Assembly (NCBI GenBank): GCA_036500225.1
Contig: DASYCJ010000003.1
Span: 1-64,000 of the forward strand
Reading direction: 5' to 3'
From: DASUBN01 sp036500225
GTDB taxonomy: Bacteria; Pseudomonadota; Gammaproteobacteria; Natronospirales; REEB76
DNA: 64,000 nucleotides
Below, one piece after another: positions 24,870 to 34,318 of the stretch (the first letter of the stretch is position 1; each line of letters begins with the position of its first letter). The position numbers and the translations under genes were made by a program. The notes under the pieces were generated by a model. It saw nothing but the letters and a program-made list of their open reading frames with translations, ran no database searches and was not told the origin of the DNA.

Positions 24870-27043
24870 GCGTCTCCAGGTACGCGCAGCAGCAAGGCCC
24901 CTAGCGGCGGCAACGTCAAAGTCAGGGAATGGGGCCTGCCCATCCACGGCACCTCTTCCGCCGACACTCCGCCCAGGTTGCCGACATTGGATCCGCCGTA
25001 GGTCGCTGCGTCCGAGTTGAGCAATTCCACGTAGCGGCCGGCGCGCTGCACGCCGAGGCGGTAGCCATGCCGCGCCACCGGCGTGAAATTCAGCACCACC
25101 AGGACGTCCTGTCGCGCACCGTGGCGCAGATAACTGATGGTGGACTGGGTCACGTCATGGCAGTCGATCCACTCGAAGCCCTCGGCGTCGAAATCGTGGA
25201 TATGGAGGGCGTCCTCCTGCTTATAGAGCCGGGCCAGGTCGCAGACCAGGCCGCGCAGCTTCGCATGCTCCGGGACCTCGAGCAGGTCCCAGGGAAGCTG
25301 GCCGTCATGGGACCATTCTCCAGGCATGCCGAACTCGTCGCCCATGAACAGGAGCTTCTTGCCGGGATAGGTGAAGAGGTAGGCGAACAGCAGCCGGAGG
25401 TTGGCGAAGCGCTGCCATCTGTCTCCCGGCATGCGGGCCGCCAGTGAACCCTTGCCGTGCACCACTTCGTCGTGCGAGAAAGGCAGCACGAAGTTCTCCG
25501 AGAACGCATACAGCAGACCGAAGGTGAGCCGTTCATGGTGGTAGCGGCGATGGATGGGGTCTTCGTGGAGATAGGCCAGGGTGTCGTGCATCCAGCCCAT
25601 GTTCCACTTCATGCTGAAGCCCAAGCCCCCGACCCAGTCGGGCCGCGTCACCGACGGCCAGGCGGTGGATTCCTCGGCGACGGTGAACGTGCCCGGACAT
25701 TCGCCGTGGGTGGCGGAGTTGAGTGCCTGCAGGAACACGATGGCCTCGAGGTTCTCCTTGCCGCCGTGTATGTTCGGCAGCCACTCGCCGTCCTTGCGGC
25801 CATAGTCCAGATACAACATGGACGCCACCGCGTCCACACGCAGGCCGTCCAGGTGGAATTCCTCCAGCCAGTAGACGGCGCTGGAGATGAGGAAGCTACG
25901 CACCTCGTCGCGGCCGAAGTTGAACACCAAGGTGCCCCAGTCCGGGTGCAGGCCGCGGCGCGGGTCCGCGTGCTCGTAGAGCGCGGTGCCGTCGAAGCGC
26001 ACCAGCGCGTGCTCATCCCTCGGGAAGTGGCCGGGGACCCAGTCCAGGATCACCCCGAGTCCCGCTTGATGGCAGCGATCGATGAGATAGCGGAAGTCAT
26101 CCGGCGTGCCGAAACGCGCAGTCGGCGCGAAGTAACCGGTGGTCTGGTAGCCCCAGGAAGCATCGAAAGGATGCTCGGTGACCGGCATCAGTTCCAGATG
26201 CGTGAATCCCAACTCCCGTACATAGGGCACCAGGCTCTCCGCCAGTTCCCGATAGCTGTAGAAGCGGCCGTCGGCATGGCGTCGCCATGAGCCGGCGTGG
26301 ACTTCATATATGGCCATGGGAGCGTTCCGCCAGTCAGGGCGGTCCCGCAGCCACTTGGCATCGTCCCAGGCGTGGCCGGAAGCAGCCACCCGGGACGCGC
26401 TCTCGGAAGGGCGCTCCGACTCGCGGGCGAAGGGATCGGCGCGCAGCAGCACCTCGCCGCTGTCGCGGTTGCGGATCTCGAACTTGTAGAGCGCACCCAA
26501 GCCGACACCAGGCACGAACAGCTCCCAGACGCCGCTGTCGCCGCGCACGTCCATGGGATGGCAGCGCCCATCCCAGCGGTTGAAGTCGCCCACCACGCTG
26601 ACTCGTTCCGCATTGGGCGCCCAGACCGCGAAGCGGGTGCCGCTGACGCCGGCCCGTTCGCGGAGGTGCGCCCCCAGCAGGCGTTGCGCACGCCGGTGCT
26701 CGCCGCGCTTGAATGCCGCCAGTTCCTCAAGGGAGAGCTCCGGCGGGAAACCATAGGGGTCTGCATGGCGGAGTTCTCTGCCCTCACGATCGGACCAGAT
26801 GAGTTCATAGGCGCCGTCACGGGCGAGCGGCGCCTCGAAGAGCGCCGAACCCGGCGTCCGCACCATGGGCGTACGTTTCGAATCCAACCAGGCTGCCTGT
26901 GCATGCGGCAGGAAAGCGCGCACCACAGTGGCGCCCTTGACCGCATGAGGGCCCAGGAATGCGGAAGGCGAGTGATGACGGGCCTGTGACAGGAGACGCA
27001 GGTCGCCCAGTGCCGATGTGGTGGATGATCTTGGTTTGAACAT
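24866..27043 (-). CDS. glgB: 1,4-alpha-glucan branching enzyme
   Basis: A GH13 branching enzyme of 725 residues that introduces alpha-1,6 branches into glycogen. N-terminal CBM48 modules (FLGPHAVKG; FAVWAPNAERVSVVGDFN) precede the catalytic barrel. Catalytic residues are the nucleophile Asp in LDGLRVDAVASM, the acid Glu in FTVAEESTAWP and the transition-state Asp in FSHDEVVHGKGSL. It overlaps glgA by four bases and heads that operon; its ATG is 165 bases from glgC on the other strand. Confidence 0.97.
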   Translation of the reverse strand: MFKPRSSTTSALGDLRLLSQARHHSPSAFLGPHAVKGATVVRAFLPHAQAAWLDSKRTPMVRTPGSALFEAPLARDGAYELIWSDREGRELRHADPYGFPPELSLEELAAFKRGEHRRAQRLLGAHLRERAGVSGTRFAVWAPNAERVSVVGDFNRWDGRCHPMDVRGDSGVWELFVPGVGLGALYKFEIRNRDSGEVLLRADPFARESERPSESASRVAASGHAWDDAKWLRDRPDWRNAPMAIYEVHAGSWRRHADGRFYSYRELAESLVPYVRELGFTHLELMPVTEHPFDASWGYQTTGYFAPTARFGTPDDFRYLIDRCHQAGLGVILDWVPGHFPRDEHALVRFDGTALYEHADPRRGLHPDWGTLVFNFGRDEVRSFLISSAVYWLEEFHLDGLRVDAVASMLYLDYGRKDGEWLPNIHGGKENLEAIVFLQALNSATHGECPGTFTVAEESTAWPSVTRPDWVGGLGFSMKWNMGWMHDTLAYLHEDPIHRRYHHERLTFGLLYAFSENFVLPFSHDEVVHGKGSLAARMPGDRWQRFANLRLLFAYLFTYPGKKLLFMGDEFGMPGEWSHDGQLPWDLLEVPEHAKLRGLVCDLARLYKQEDALHIHDFDAEGFEWIDCHDVTQSTISYLRHGARQDVLVVLNFTPVARHGYRLGVQRAGRYVELLNSDAATYGGSNVGNLGGVSAEEVPWMGRPHSLTLTLPPLGALLLRVPGDA

Positions 27044-27208
27044 AATTAATGTAACTGCGGCGCGCGGTCATGATAGCCCCATGACCGGCAGGATGTTGCT
27101 CTGCTCAGCGAGGATTTTCCGTAATCACCTGATTGACGAGCATCGGCATTTGACTACACGCTAGTGCGCTAAATCATCGAACCGCGGTTCTCAAACAGGA
27201 ACACAGGG
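27044..27208. promoter_or_regulatory. Divergent glgB/glgC promoter region
   Basis: This 165-base AT-richer gap separates the two glycogen operons and must hold both promoters. TTGACG at 27133 and TTGACT at 27149 are possible rightward -35 boxes; TAAATC near 27169 may be a -10, but spacing is not ideal. On the other side CATAATTAATGT next to glgB could serve leftward transcription. Shared control of both operons is likely but inferred. Confidence 0.5.
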
Positions 27209-28480
27209 ATGTCGGCTGCAAGCAATAATCTGCAATTCTCAGGGCAGCTCCCCCGGGACACGCTGGCCCTGGTGCTGGCGGGCGGTCGTGGCACGCGTCT
27301 CGGCGGGCTGACCAGTCACCGCGCCAAGCCGGCGGTCCCCTTCGGCGGCCGCTACCGGATAATCGATTTCCCGCTCTCCAACTGCATCAATTCCGGTATC
27401 CGCCGCGTCGGCGTGCTGACCCAGTACAAGGCCCATTCGCTCATCCATCACATCCGCCAGGGCTGGGGCTTCCTGCACGGCGAACTCGGCGAGTTCGTCG
27501 AGATCCTGCCGGCCCAGCAGCAGATGGGGGAAGGCTGGTATACGGGCACCGCCAATGCCGTCTATCAGAACCTCGAGATCATCCGCGTGCACGACCCGCG
27601 CTTCGTGCTGGTGTTGGGTGGCGACCACGTCTACAAGATGGAGTACGGCATGATGCTGGGATTCCATCTCAATCGCGAGGCCGACGTCACCGTCGGCTGC
27701 ATCCCGGTGACGCTGGACCGGGCGCGTGCCTACGGCGTGATGGCTACCGATGAGATGGGCCGGGTGATCGAGTTCGCCGAGAAGCCTGCGCATCCCAAGC
27801 ACATGCCGTCCAGCACCGAGCATGCGCTGGCCTCGATGGGCATCTACATCTTCAATACCGAGTTCCTGGTGGAGCGGCTGATGGCGGATGCCGCCAACCC
27901 GGACTCGCAGCACGACTTCGGCAAGAACATCATCCCCGACGCCGTACGGGATGCACGTACCTATGCCTATCCTTTCACCGATCCACGCACGCAGCTGCCC
28001 GCCTATTGGCGCGACGTCGGCGACCTCGATTCGTATTGGGAGGCGAACATGGAGCTCATCGGCGTGACGCCGGAGCTCAACCTCTACGACCGCAACTGGC
28101 CCATCTGGTCGTATCAGCAGTTCTCGCCGCCGGCCAAGTTCGTCTTCGATGAGCAGCAGAGGCGAGGCCTGGCGGTGGAATCCATGGTGGCGGAAGGTTG
28201 CATCATCGCGGGTGCGCGCGTGCATCATTCGCTGCTCTGCAACGACGTGTATGTGGACGAAGGCGCCGAGGTGGAGAGCACGGTGGTCTTGCCCGGTGCG
28301 CGCATCGGGGCACACTGCCGCATCCGCAACTCGGTCATCGAGACTGGTTGCATCATCCCTCCAGGTACCGAGATCGGGTTCGATCGGAAACGGGATGCCG
28401 ACCGTTTCGAAGTGGCCCCAGGCGGTACCGTGCTGGTGACTCCGGAGATGCTGCAGCAATCGCTGGGCTATGCCCGCTGA
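27209..28480 (+). CDS. glgC: Glucose-1-phosphate adenylyltransferase
   Basis: ADP-glucose pyrophosphorylase of 423 residues, the regulated first step of glycogen synthesis. The N-terminal nucleotidyltransferase shows LVLAGGRGTRLGGLT, KPAVPFGGRYRIIDFPLSNC and VLGGDHVYKMEY; IEFAEKP supplies the glucose-phosphate lysine. The C-terminal left-handed beta-helix has hexapeptide-type repeats (GCIIAGARVHHSLL). RBS-like GGAACACAGGG precedes the ATG. Its 3' end overlaps the GH57 gene by 11 bases. Confidence 0.97.
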   Translation: MSAASNNLQFSGQLPRDTLALVLAGGRGTRLGGLTSHRAKPAVPFGGRYRIIDFPLSNCINSGIRRVGVLTQYKAHSLIHHIRQGWGFLHGELGEFVEILPAQQQMGEGWYTGTANAVYQNLEIIRVHDPRFVLVLGGDHVYKMEYGMMLGFHLNREADVTVGCIPVTLDRARAYGVMATDEMGRVIEFAEKPAHPKHMPSSTEHALASMGIYIFNTEFLVERLMADAANPDSQHDFGKNIIPDAVRDARTYAYPFTDPRTQLPAYWRDVGDLDSYWEANMELIGVTPELNLYDRNWPIWSYQQFSPPAKFVFDEQQRRGLAVESMVAEGCIIAGARVHHSLLCNDVYVDEGAEVESTVVLPGARIGAHCRIRNSVIETGCIIPPGTEIGFDRKRDADRFEVAPGGTVLVTPEMLQQSLGYAR

Positions 28481-30152
28481 CCGCCTGCGGGTGGTGCTGT
28501 TCTGGCACATGCACCAGCCCATGTATCGGGAGCCGCTGGCCGGGCAATACCTGGCGCCCTGGACCTACCTGCATGGCATGAAGGACTACAGTGACATGGC
28601 CGCGCACCTGGAGAACCAGCCGGGCGCCGCCGCAGTGGTCAACTTCTCACCGACACTGATCGAACAACTGGACGACTACCGCATACAGCTGGAGGAGTTC
28701 CTGGCCGGCCGCGGCGGTCTGCGCGATCCTCTGCTGTCCGCCCTCGCCGAGCCGGCGCTCCCTGTGGATGCGGAAACGCGCCGCGCCCTGGTCGCAGCCT
28801 GCCTCAAGCTTCAGCGCCAGCGGATGGTCGAGCCCTTCGAGCCGTTCCGGCTGCTGGCGGAGATGGCCGACTGGATGCTGGCGCGGCCCGCTGCTGCGGA
28901 ATACGTCGATGCGCAATTCCTTGCGGACCTCCTGGTGTGGTATCACCTGGCGTGGCTGGGCGAGACCGTGCGCCGCAGCGAGCCGCGCGCCATCGACCTG
29001 ATGCAGAAGGCGCGCGGCTATACGCCGGACGACCGGCGCACGCTGGTGGCGGTGATCCACGACGTACTGAAGGACCTGGTGCCACGCTATCGTGCCCTCG
29101 CACAGGACTCCCGGATCGAGCTCAGCTTGAATCCCTATGCCCATCCCATCCTGCCGTTGTTGGTGGACTTCAAGTCCGCTCGCGAGGTGCATGCCGAGCT
29201 GCCGTTACCGGCATCCGACCACTACCCCCGTGGAGCGGCCCGAGCGCACTGGCACCTCGAACAGGGAAAGGAAGTGTTCCGGAAGGAATTCGGCGCGTCC
29301 CCCAGGGGCTGCTGGCCATCCGAGGGCGCAGTGTCCAAGGCGGCGCTATCGTTGATCGGGCAGAGCAGCCTGCAGTGGGCCGCCACGGGCCAGCGGGTGC
29401 TCCTGAACAGCCTGGGAGTGGATTCGGCGCCATCGGACGTCATCCACCGTGCGTATCGGTTGGAGGAAGCCGGGACGACGCTGTTCTTCCGCGACGATGA
29501 GTTGTCCGACCTGGTGGGCTTCCGCTACAAGGATTGGCACGCCGATGATGCGGTGGCGGACCTGGCCGACCGCTTAGGGGCGATCGCCGCGACCGAGGCG
29601 GATCCCGGCCGGGTGGTGACCATCGCTCTGGACGGCGAGAACGCCTGGGAACACTATCCCAACAATGGTTATTTCTTCCTCTCGGCCCTATACCGGGTGC
29701 TCTCGCAGGACGCACGTCTCGAACTCACCACCTTCGGCCGTTGCCTGGACGATCCGCACATGACGGTGCGGACTTTGCCGGACCTCAAGGCCGGCAGCTG
29801 GGTATACGGCGACCTGACCACCTGGATAGGCCATCCGGACAAGAACCGGGCCTGGGACATGCTGGTGGATGCGAGCGATGCCTGCAGTGAGGCGCTCGCC
29901 TCGAAACGCTTCGATGCAGCGGCTGTGGCGCGCATCGAACGGCAACTGGCGGTGTGCGAGGGTTCCGACTGGTTCTGGTGGCCGGGTGATTACAACCCGG
30001 AGGCCGCTGTCGGCCAGTTCGAACAGCTCTACCGGCTGCAGCTGCAAGGCCTCTACGAGCTCATCGGAGCGACACCGCCGGACTATCTGGGCACGCCGTT
30101 CAGCCACGGCGATGCCGAGGCGCAAGACGGCGTGATGCGAACCGGAAGCTGA
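28470..30152 (+). CDS. Glycoside hydrolase family 57 protein
   Basis: A 560-residue GH57 enzyme acting on alpha-glucans. Family motifs are visible in order: motif 1 WHMHQPMY near residue 12, motif 3 with the nucleophile Glu in GCWPSEGAVS, the acid Asp in FRDDELSDLVGF, and motif 4 in ALDGENAWEHYPNNG. The family includes amylases, amylopullulanases, branching enzymes and 4-alpha-glucanotransferases; the sequence does not decide. No glgX debranching enzyme is present in the cluster, so a debranching or endo-amylase role in glycogen turnover is a reasonable guess. It overlaps glgC by 11 bases and is followed by malQ one base later. Confidence 0.9.
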   Translation: MPADRLRVVLFWHMHQPMYREPLAGQYLAPWTYLHGMKDYSDMAAHLENQPGAAAVVNFSPTLIEQLDDYRIQLEEFLAGRGGLRDPLLSALAEPALPVDAETRRALVAACLKLQRQRMVEPFEPFRLLAEMADWMLARPAAAEYVDAQFLADLLVWYHLAWLGETVRRSEPRAIDLMQKARGYTPDDRRTLVAVIHDVLKDLVPRYRALAQDSRIELSLNPYAHPILPLLVDFKSAREVHAELPLPASDHYPRGAARAHWHLEQGKEVFRKEFGASPRGCWPSEGAVSKAALSLIGQSSLQWAATGQRVLLNSLGVDSAPSDVIHRAYRLEEAGTTLFFRDDELSDLVGFRYKDWHADDAVADLADRLGAIAATEADPGRVVTIALDGENAWEHYPNNGYFFLSALYRVLSQDARLELTTFGRCLDDPHMTVRTLPDLKAGSWVYGDLTTWIGHPDKNRAWDMLVDASDACSEALASKRFDAAAVARIERQLAVCEGSDWFWWPGDYNPEAAVGQFEQLYRLQLQGLYELIGATPPDYLGTPFSHGDAEAQDGVMRTGS

Positions 30153-30153
30153 C

Positions 30154-31518
30154 ATGGCGGCGCCAGAAGGGGTGTTTGGTGGGCGCCGTGCGGGGATCTT
30201 GGCTCACGTCACCAGCCTGCCCGGGACGGGGGGGCAGGGCCTGATCGGCGACGAGGCCCGCCACTTCATCGACTTCCTCGCCCTGGCAGGATTCAGCGTG
30301 TGGCAGACGCTTCCCCTCGGCCCCGTCAACGCTTCCGGTTCGCCCTACCAGAGCGATTCGGCGTTCGCGGGTGATGTCGCGCTGGTGGCGGACGGCGCAT
30401 ACGACGGGAAGGGTTACGGCGAGTTCTGCGAAGCCAACCGTTACTGGCTTGAGGACTTCGCGCTGTACCGGGCACTGCGTCGGCGGCATGAAGGCGCACC
30501 GTGGTACCACTGGCCGGCTGGGTTACGCGACCGTGAGTCGGCTGCGTTGGATGCGGTACGGGCTGAACTCGGTGACTCGCTGGAGACGGAGCGACGGGAG
30601 CAGCATCGTTTCTTCGCTGCCTGGCAGCGTCTCAAGACCTACGCCAACGCAGCCGGTATCCACATCTTCGGCGACTTACCCCTCTTCGCCGCCCACGACA
30701 GCGCGGACGTCTGGTGCCACCGTGAGTTGTTTTGCATCGACGATGCCGGCCGCATGACCGAAGTGTCAGGTGCGCCACCCGATGCGTTCGCCGCGGATGG
30801 CCAGAACTGGGGCTGCCCCCAATACCGTTGGGAGAACTGCCAGGCCGAAGGCTTCCGCTGGTGGAGCGAACGTCTGCGGGCGCAGGCGGCGCGCTTCGAC
30901 CTGCTGCGCATCGATCATTTCCGCGGCTTGCAGGCGAGCTGGGCCATCCCAGCCGATGCGCCTACTGCTAGGGACGGTCATTGGAAGGCGGTGCCGGGTG
31001 ATGCGTGGTTCGCTGCGATGCGGATGGCGCTCGGGCCCTATGCCTTCGTCGCAGAAGACTTGGGCTACATCACGCCGGATGTGCACGCCTTGAGGCACCG
31101 TCTTGGGTTGCCCGGCATGCATGTGCTGCAGTTTGCCTTCGAAGGCGATCAGCAGAGCACGCATCTGCCCCACAACCACGAGGTCAACGGTGTGGTCTAT
31201 ACCGGCACCCATGACAACAACACCACCCTCGGCTGGTGGCAGGCTCTGGATGAAGCGAGCAGGGGCAGGGCGTTGGAATACCTCGACCGTCCCGGCGAGG
31301 CCATGCCCTGGCCCTTGATGCGGGCGGCATTGGCGTCGGTCTGCGGGCTCGCCATGCTGCCGCTGCAGGATTGCTTGGGTCTCGACGCCCGCGCACGCAT
31401 GAACACCCCCGGTACGGTGGAGGGGAACTGGCGCTGGCGATGCCCGCCGGGGGTGCTCGACGCCGGGCTTGCAGAGAAGCTGCGCGGCCTGCTGCAGCTC
31501 TACAGCCGCAGCAGTTGA
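30154..31518 (+). CDS. malQ: 4-alpha-glucanotransferase
   Basis: A GH77 amylomaltase of 454 residues that transfers maltosyl and longer units between glucans. It is compact, closer to thermophile-type MalQ than to the 694-residue E. coli protein. Catalytic residues are the nucleophile Asp in LLRIDHFRGL, acid/base Glu in FVAEDLGYI and Asp in TGTHDNNTTLGWW. It starts one base after the GH57 stop. It converges on glgP with only seven bases between stops and no hairpin in that gap. Confidence 0.95.
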   Translation: MAAPEGVFGGRRAGILAHVTSLPGTGGQGLIGDEARHFIDFLALAGFSVWQTLPLGPVNASGSPYQSDSAFAGDVALVADGAYDGKGYGEFCEANRYWLEDFALYRALRRRHEGAPWYHWPAGLRDRESAALDAVRAELGDSLETERREQHRFFAAWQRLKTYANAAGIHIFGDLPLFAAHDSADVWCHRELFCIDDAGRMTEVSGAPPDAFAADGQNWGCPQYRWENCQAEGFRWWSERLRAQAARFDLLRIDHFRGLQASWAIPADAPTARDGHWKAVPGDAWFAAMRMALGPYAFVAEDLGYITPDVHALRHRLGLPGMHVLQFAFEGDQQSTHLPHNHEVNGVVYTGTHDNNTTLGWWQALDEASRGRALEYLDRPGEAMPWPLMRAALASVCGLAMLPLQDCLGLDARARMNTPGTVEGNWRWRCPPGVLDAGLAEKLRGLLQLYSRSS

Positions 31519-31525
31519 GGCTCCT

Positions 31526-34072
31526 TTACAGCCACAGCATGCAGCCCATCTCGAAGGGATGCGCCAGGGCCGGATTGGACGGATAGAGCCGCACCGAGAG
31601 CTGCATCAACCCGTTGCTCGGCGGCACCGTGTCCAGTTCATATAGCACGCCGCCGTCGCGCTTGGCTGTCGCCTTCAGCGGCAGCACGTTCCGCTCTTCG
31701 GTCTCGGTGTCCTCGAGCACCGCTTCGGCCCGCACCTCGGCCGGGTCCAGGCCCGCGAGTCTCGCGGTGAGAGCCAAGTGCAGCGTCTCGCCGGTATTTA
31801 TCTGGATGGGCGGAGGTGTCGTCCAGGCGGCCGTGACCTGGGGCCAGCACTTGCGTACCCGTTCTTTCCAGCCCGACAGTTCGCGCGCTGCTGCGCCCTC
31901 GCGTTCACCCAGCGCCGCGCCTTGCTGCCGTGCCGGAAGGTAGAAGCGCCGCAGGTAGTCGAGCACCATGCGTTCCGATGTGTAGCGCGGGAGGATGCTC
32001 GCCATCGAATGCCGGGCCATCTCGATCCAGTCGTGCGGTACTCCCGCTGAGTCGCGCCGATAGTAGAGCGGTATCACCTCGCGCTCCAGGATATCGAGCA
32101 GTTCTTCCGCCTCGATGCGGCTACGGTAGTCGGCGTCCAGCGCCGGATCGTGGGCCGGGATGGCCCAACCGTTTCGGCCGTCGTAGCCCTCGTCCCACCA
32201 GCCGTCCAGCACGCTCAGGTTGAGCACACCGTTGATGGCGGCTTTCTGCCCGGAGGTGCCACTGGCTTCCAGAGGGAAGAATGGAGTGTTCAGCCACAGG
32301 TCGACTCCGCTGACCAACTGGCGTTCGACCGCGATATCGTGGCCTTCGATGAAGAACACCTTGCCGGCATATTCCGGAAGCTGGGCGTAGCGGTTCAGCT
32401 CCTTGATGATGTGCTGTGCGGGCTTGTCCTGGGGGTGGGCTTTGCCGGCGAACAGCAGTATCAACGGATGCCCGCTGTCCTGCAGCAGCTTCAGCAACCG
32501 CTGCGGATCCTGGAACAGCAGCAGGGCACGTTTGTAGGTGGCGAAGCGGCGCGCGAAGCCGAGGATCAAGGTGTCCACCCGTTCATCACTGAGTGCCTGC
32601 AGCATCAGTTCGAGGCGGCCGCGGCCCACGAGGTTGCGTTGGTACTGCCGCTGCAGGTTGGCGCGGATACCCTGCAGCATGTCGCGTTTCAGCGTCTGGC
32701 GGATGTCCCAGAAGCGCGCATCGTCCACCTTGCCGAGCGCCCCGGGCCAGAACTTGACGTCCGTCATACGTTCGCGCCAGCCTGGATGCTCATCGTCGAG
32801 CAGAGTGATCCAATCCCGTGCCATGAAGGTCGGCACGTGTACACCGTTGTTGACGTAATCCATGGGGTTCTCGTCCGCCGGTACCTCCGGCCAGATGTAG
32901 CCTTCCATGTCCGCGGCTACGCCGCGATGCACGCGGCTGACGCCGTTATGCCGCCGCGAGAGCCGCAGCGCGAGGGCGGTCATGTTGAAGCCGTCATCGC
33001 CGCCCGACGGTGATGCACCTAGCTGCATCAGCCGTTCGAAGCTTATCTTCAAGTCCTTGGCAGCCCAGCCGAGGTGCGAACGCATGAGGTCTTCGCCGAA
33101 TACGTCATGGCCCGCGGGCACCGGTGTATGGGTGGTGAACACGGTGGTCGCCGCGACGATCTCGGCTGCGGTGTCGAAAGGCATTCCCTGCGCCACCCGT
33201 TCACGGCAGCGTTCCAGACCGAGGAAAGCCGCATGTCCTTCGTTCATGTGCCACACCGCGGGATCGACTCCCACGGCCCGCAGGGCGCGCACGCCGCCGA
33301 TGCCGAGCACGATCTCCTGGGCGATGCGTATGTCCTTGTTGCCACCGTAAAGCTGATAGGTGATGGAGCGGTCGGCTTCGCTGTTCTCGGCGAGATCGGT
33401 GTCGAGCAGCAGCAGGCGGACGTTGCCTACCGGCACTTCCCAGACCCGTACCTGCACCGGCCGACCGGCTATGTGCACGATGACGCGGATCTCGTTGCCT
33501 CGCGGATCGTTGGCCGCGCGCACCGGCAGATCCTGCAGCTTTACCGGCAGGTGATGCACCTGCTGCTCGCCGTTGGCATCGATAGTTTGGGTGAAGTAAC
33601 CGAGGCGGTACATCAAACCCACTGCGACGAAGGGCAGGCTGAGGTCGCTCGCGGCCTTGCAATAGTCGCCGGCCAGCACGCCGAGACCACCGGAGTAGAG
33701 CTGCAGGCTCTCATGCAGGCCGTACTCCATGCAGAAGTAGGCGACCAAGGTCTGGTCCGCGGCGACGCCGGCGTCCTTGAGTACTTCGCTGCGGCGCCCG
33801 AGGTACTGGTCGAAGCCTGCGAGCACCGAGCGGTAGCGTTCCAGGAACGAAGCGTCAGCAGCCAAGGCGTCGAGCCGCTGTTGGGAGATGCGCCGCAGGA
33901 ACACGGTCGGGTTGTGTTCGCACTTGCTCCACAACCCTGGGTCCATGAAGTGGAACAACCCGCGTACCTGGCGGTCCCAGCTGTAGACCAGATTGCCGGC
34001 CAGGTCTTCCAGGCGTTCCACTGGCTGGGGCAGCGTGGGTCGGACTTCGAGTGCATGGCGGATGACGGGCAT
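31526..34072 (-). CDS. glgP: Alpha-glucan (glycogen/maltodextrin) phosphorylase, DUF3417 type
   Basis: A GT35 phosphorylase of 848 residues that releases glucose-1-phosphate from alpha-glucans. The N-terminal DUF3417 segment (LEDLAGNLVYSWDRQVR) marks the subtype with an extra N-terminal domain, not the E. coli GlgP/MalP type. The PLP region is visible in the C-terminal third (LEASGTSGQKAAINGVLNL). I chose the ATG at 34072 because AAGGAGGGA lies just upstream and the product begins as in homologues; a frame extending to 34213 has no such support. Role: mobilising the glycogen made by the neighbouring genes. Confidence 0.93.
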   Translation of the reverse strand: MPVIRHALEVRPTLPQPVERLEDLAGNLVYSWDRQVRGLFHFMDPGLWSKCEHNPTVFLRRISQQRLDALAADASFLERYRSVLAGFDQYLGRRSEVLKDAGVAADQTLVAYFCMEYGLHESLQLYSGGLGVLAGDYCKAASDLSLPFVAVGLMYRLGYFTQTIDANGEQQVHHLPVKLQDLPVRAANDPRGNEIRVIVHIAGRPVQVRVWEVPVGNVRLLLLDTDLAENSEADRSITYQLYGGNKDIRIAQEIVLGIGGVRALRAVGVDPAVWHMNEGHAAFLGLERCRERVAQGMPFDTAAEIVAATTVFTTHTPVPAGHDVFGEDLMRSHLGWAAKDLKISFERLMQLGASPSGGDDGFNMTALALRLSRRHNGVSRVHRGVAADMEGYIWPEVPADENPMDYVNNGVHVPTFMARDWITLLDDEHPGWRERMTDVKFWPGALGKVDDARFWDIRQTLKRDMLQGIRANLQRQYQRNLVGRGRLELMLQALSDERVDTLILGFARRFATYKRALLLFQDPQRLLKLLQDSGHPLILLFAGKAHPQDKPAQHIIKELNRYAQLPEYAGKVFFIEGHDIAVERQLVSGVDLWLNTPFFPLEASGTSGQKAAINGVLNLSVLDGWWDEGYDGRNGWAIPAHDPALDADYRSRIEAEELLDILEREVIPLYYRRDSAGVPHDWIEMARHSMASILPRYTSERMVLDYLRRFYLPARQQGAALGEREGAAARELSGWKERVRKCWPQVTAAWTTPPPIQINTGETLHLALTARLAGLDPAEVRAEAVLEDTETEERNVLPLKATAKRDGGVLYELDTVPPSNGLMQLSVRLYPSNPALAHPFEMGCMLWL

Positions 34073-34245
34073 AGTCCCTCCTTCGGGGAGGCCATCGTAG
34101 CGGTCGAGTCCGACCAATTCGGTGAACTGCGTCGAGAGGGGCGTGATTAGGCGGCCGGCCCTGCCGGCTGCGCAAATCGGGATTTGACCGACCAGTACCT
34201 GCTGACCGCTCAAGCTGGAAATTCAGGGGCTTAGGCTTGCTTGGG

Positions 34246-34274
34246 CTTGCAAAGCTTAAAGTCCTGTATATAAT
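34246..34274 (+). promoter_or_regulatory. lexA promoter
   Basis: TTGCAA (34246-34251) and TATAAT (34269-34274) are separated by exactly 17 bases, 45 bases before the lexA ATG. The -10 box lies inside the first LexA operator, so repressor binding should block RNA polymerase directly. Confidence 0.85.
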
Positions 34275-34298
34275 CACAGAACCTGTATTTTTACCCAG
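34264..34298 (+). promoter_or_regulatory. Two tandem LexA (SOS) boxes
   Basis: Box 1, CTGTATATAATCACAG (34264-34279), is a perfect CTGT-N8-ACAG. Box 2, CTGTATTTTTACCCAG (34283-34298), has one mismatch in the right half. The start-to-start distance is 19 bases, similar to the double operator of E. coli lexA, and implies autoregulation. Confidence 0.92.
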
Positions 34299-34318
34299 TT
34301 CGAGGCGGTACCTTCTCC

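Noticed and set aside
34073..34213. N-terminal extension of glgP to 34213
   Set aside because: GGAGGG right before the ATG at 34072 and the family start favour the shorter protein.
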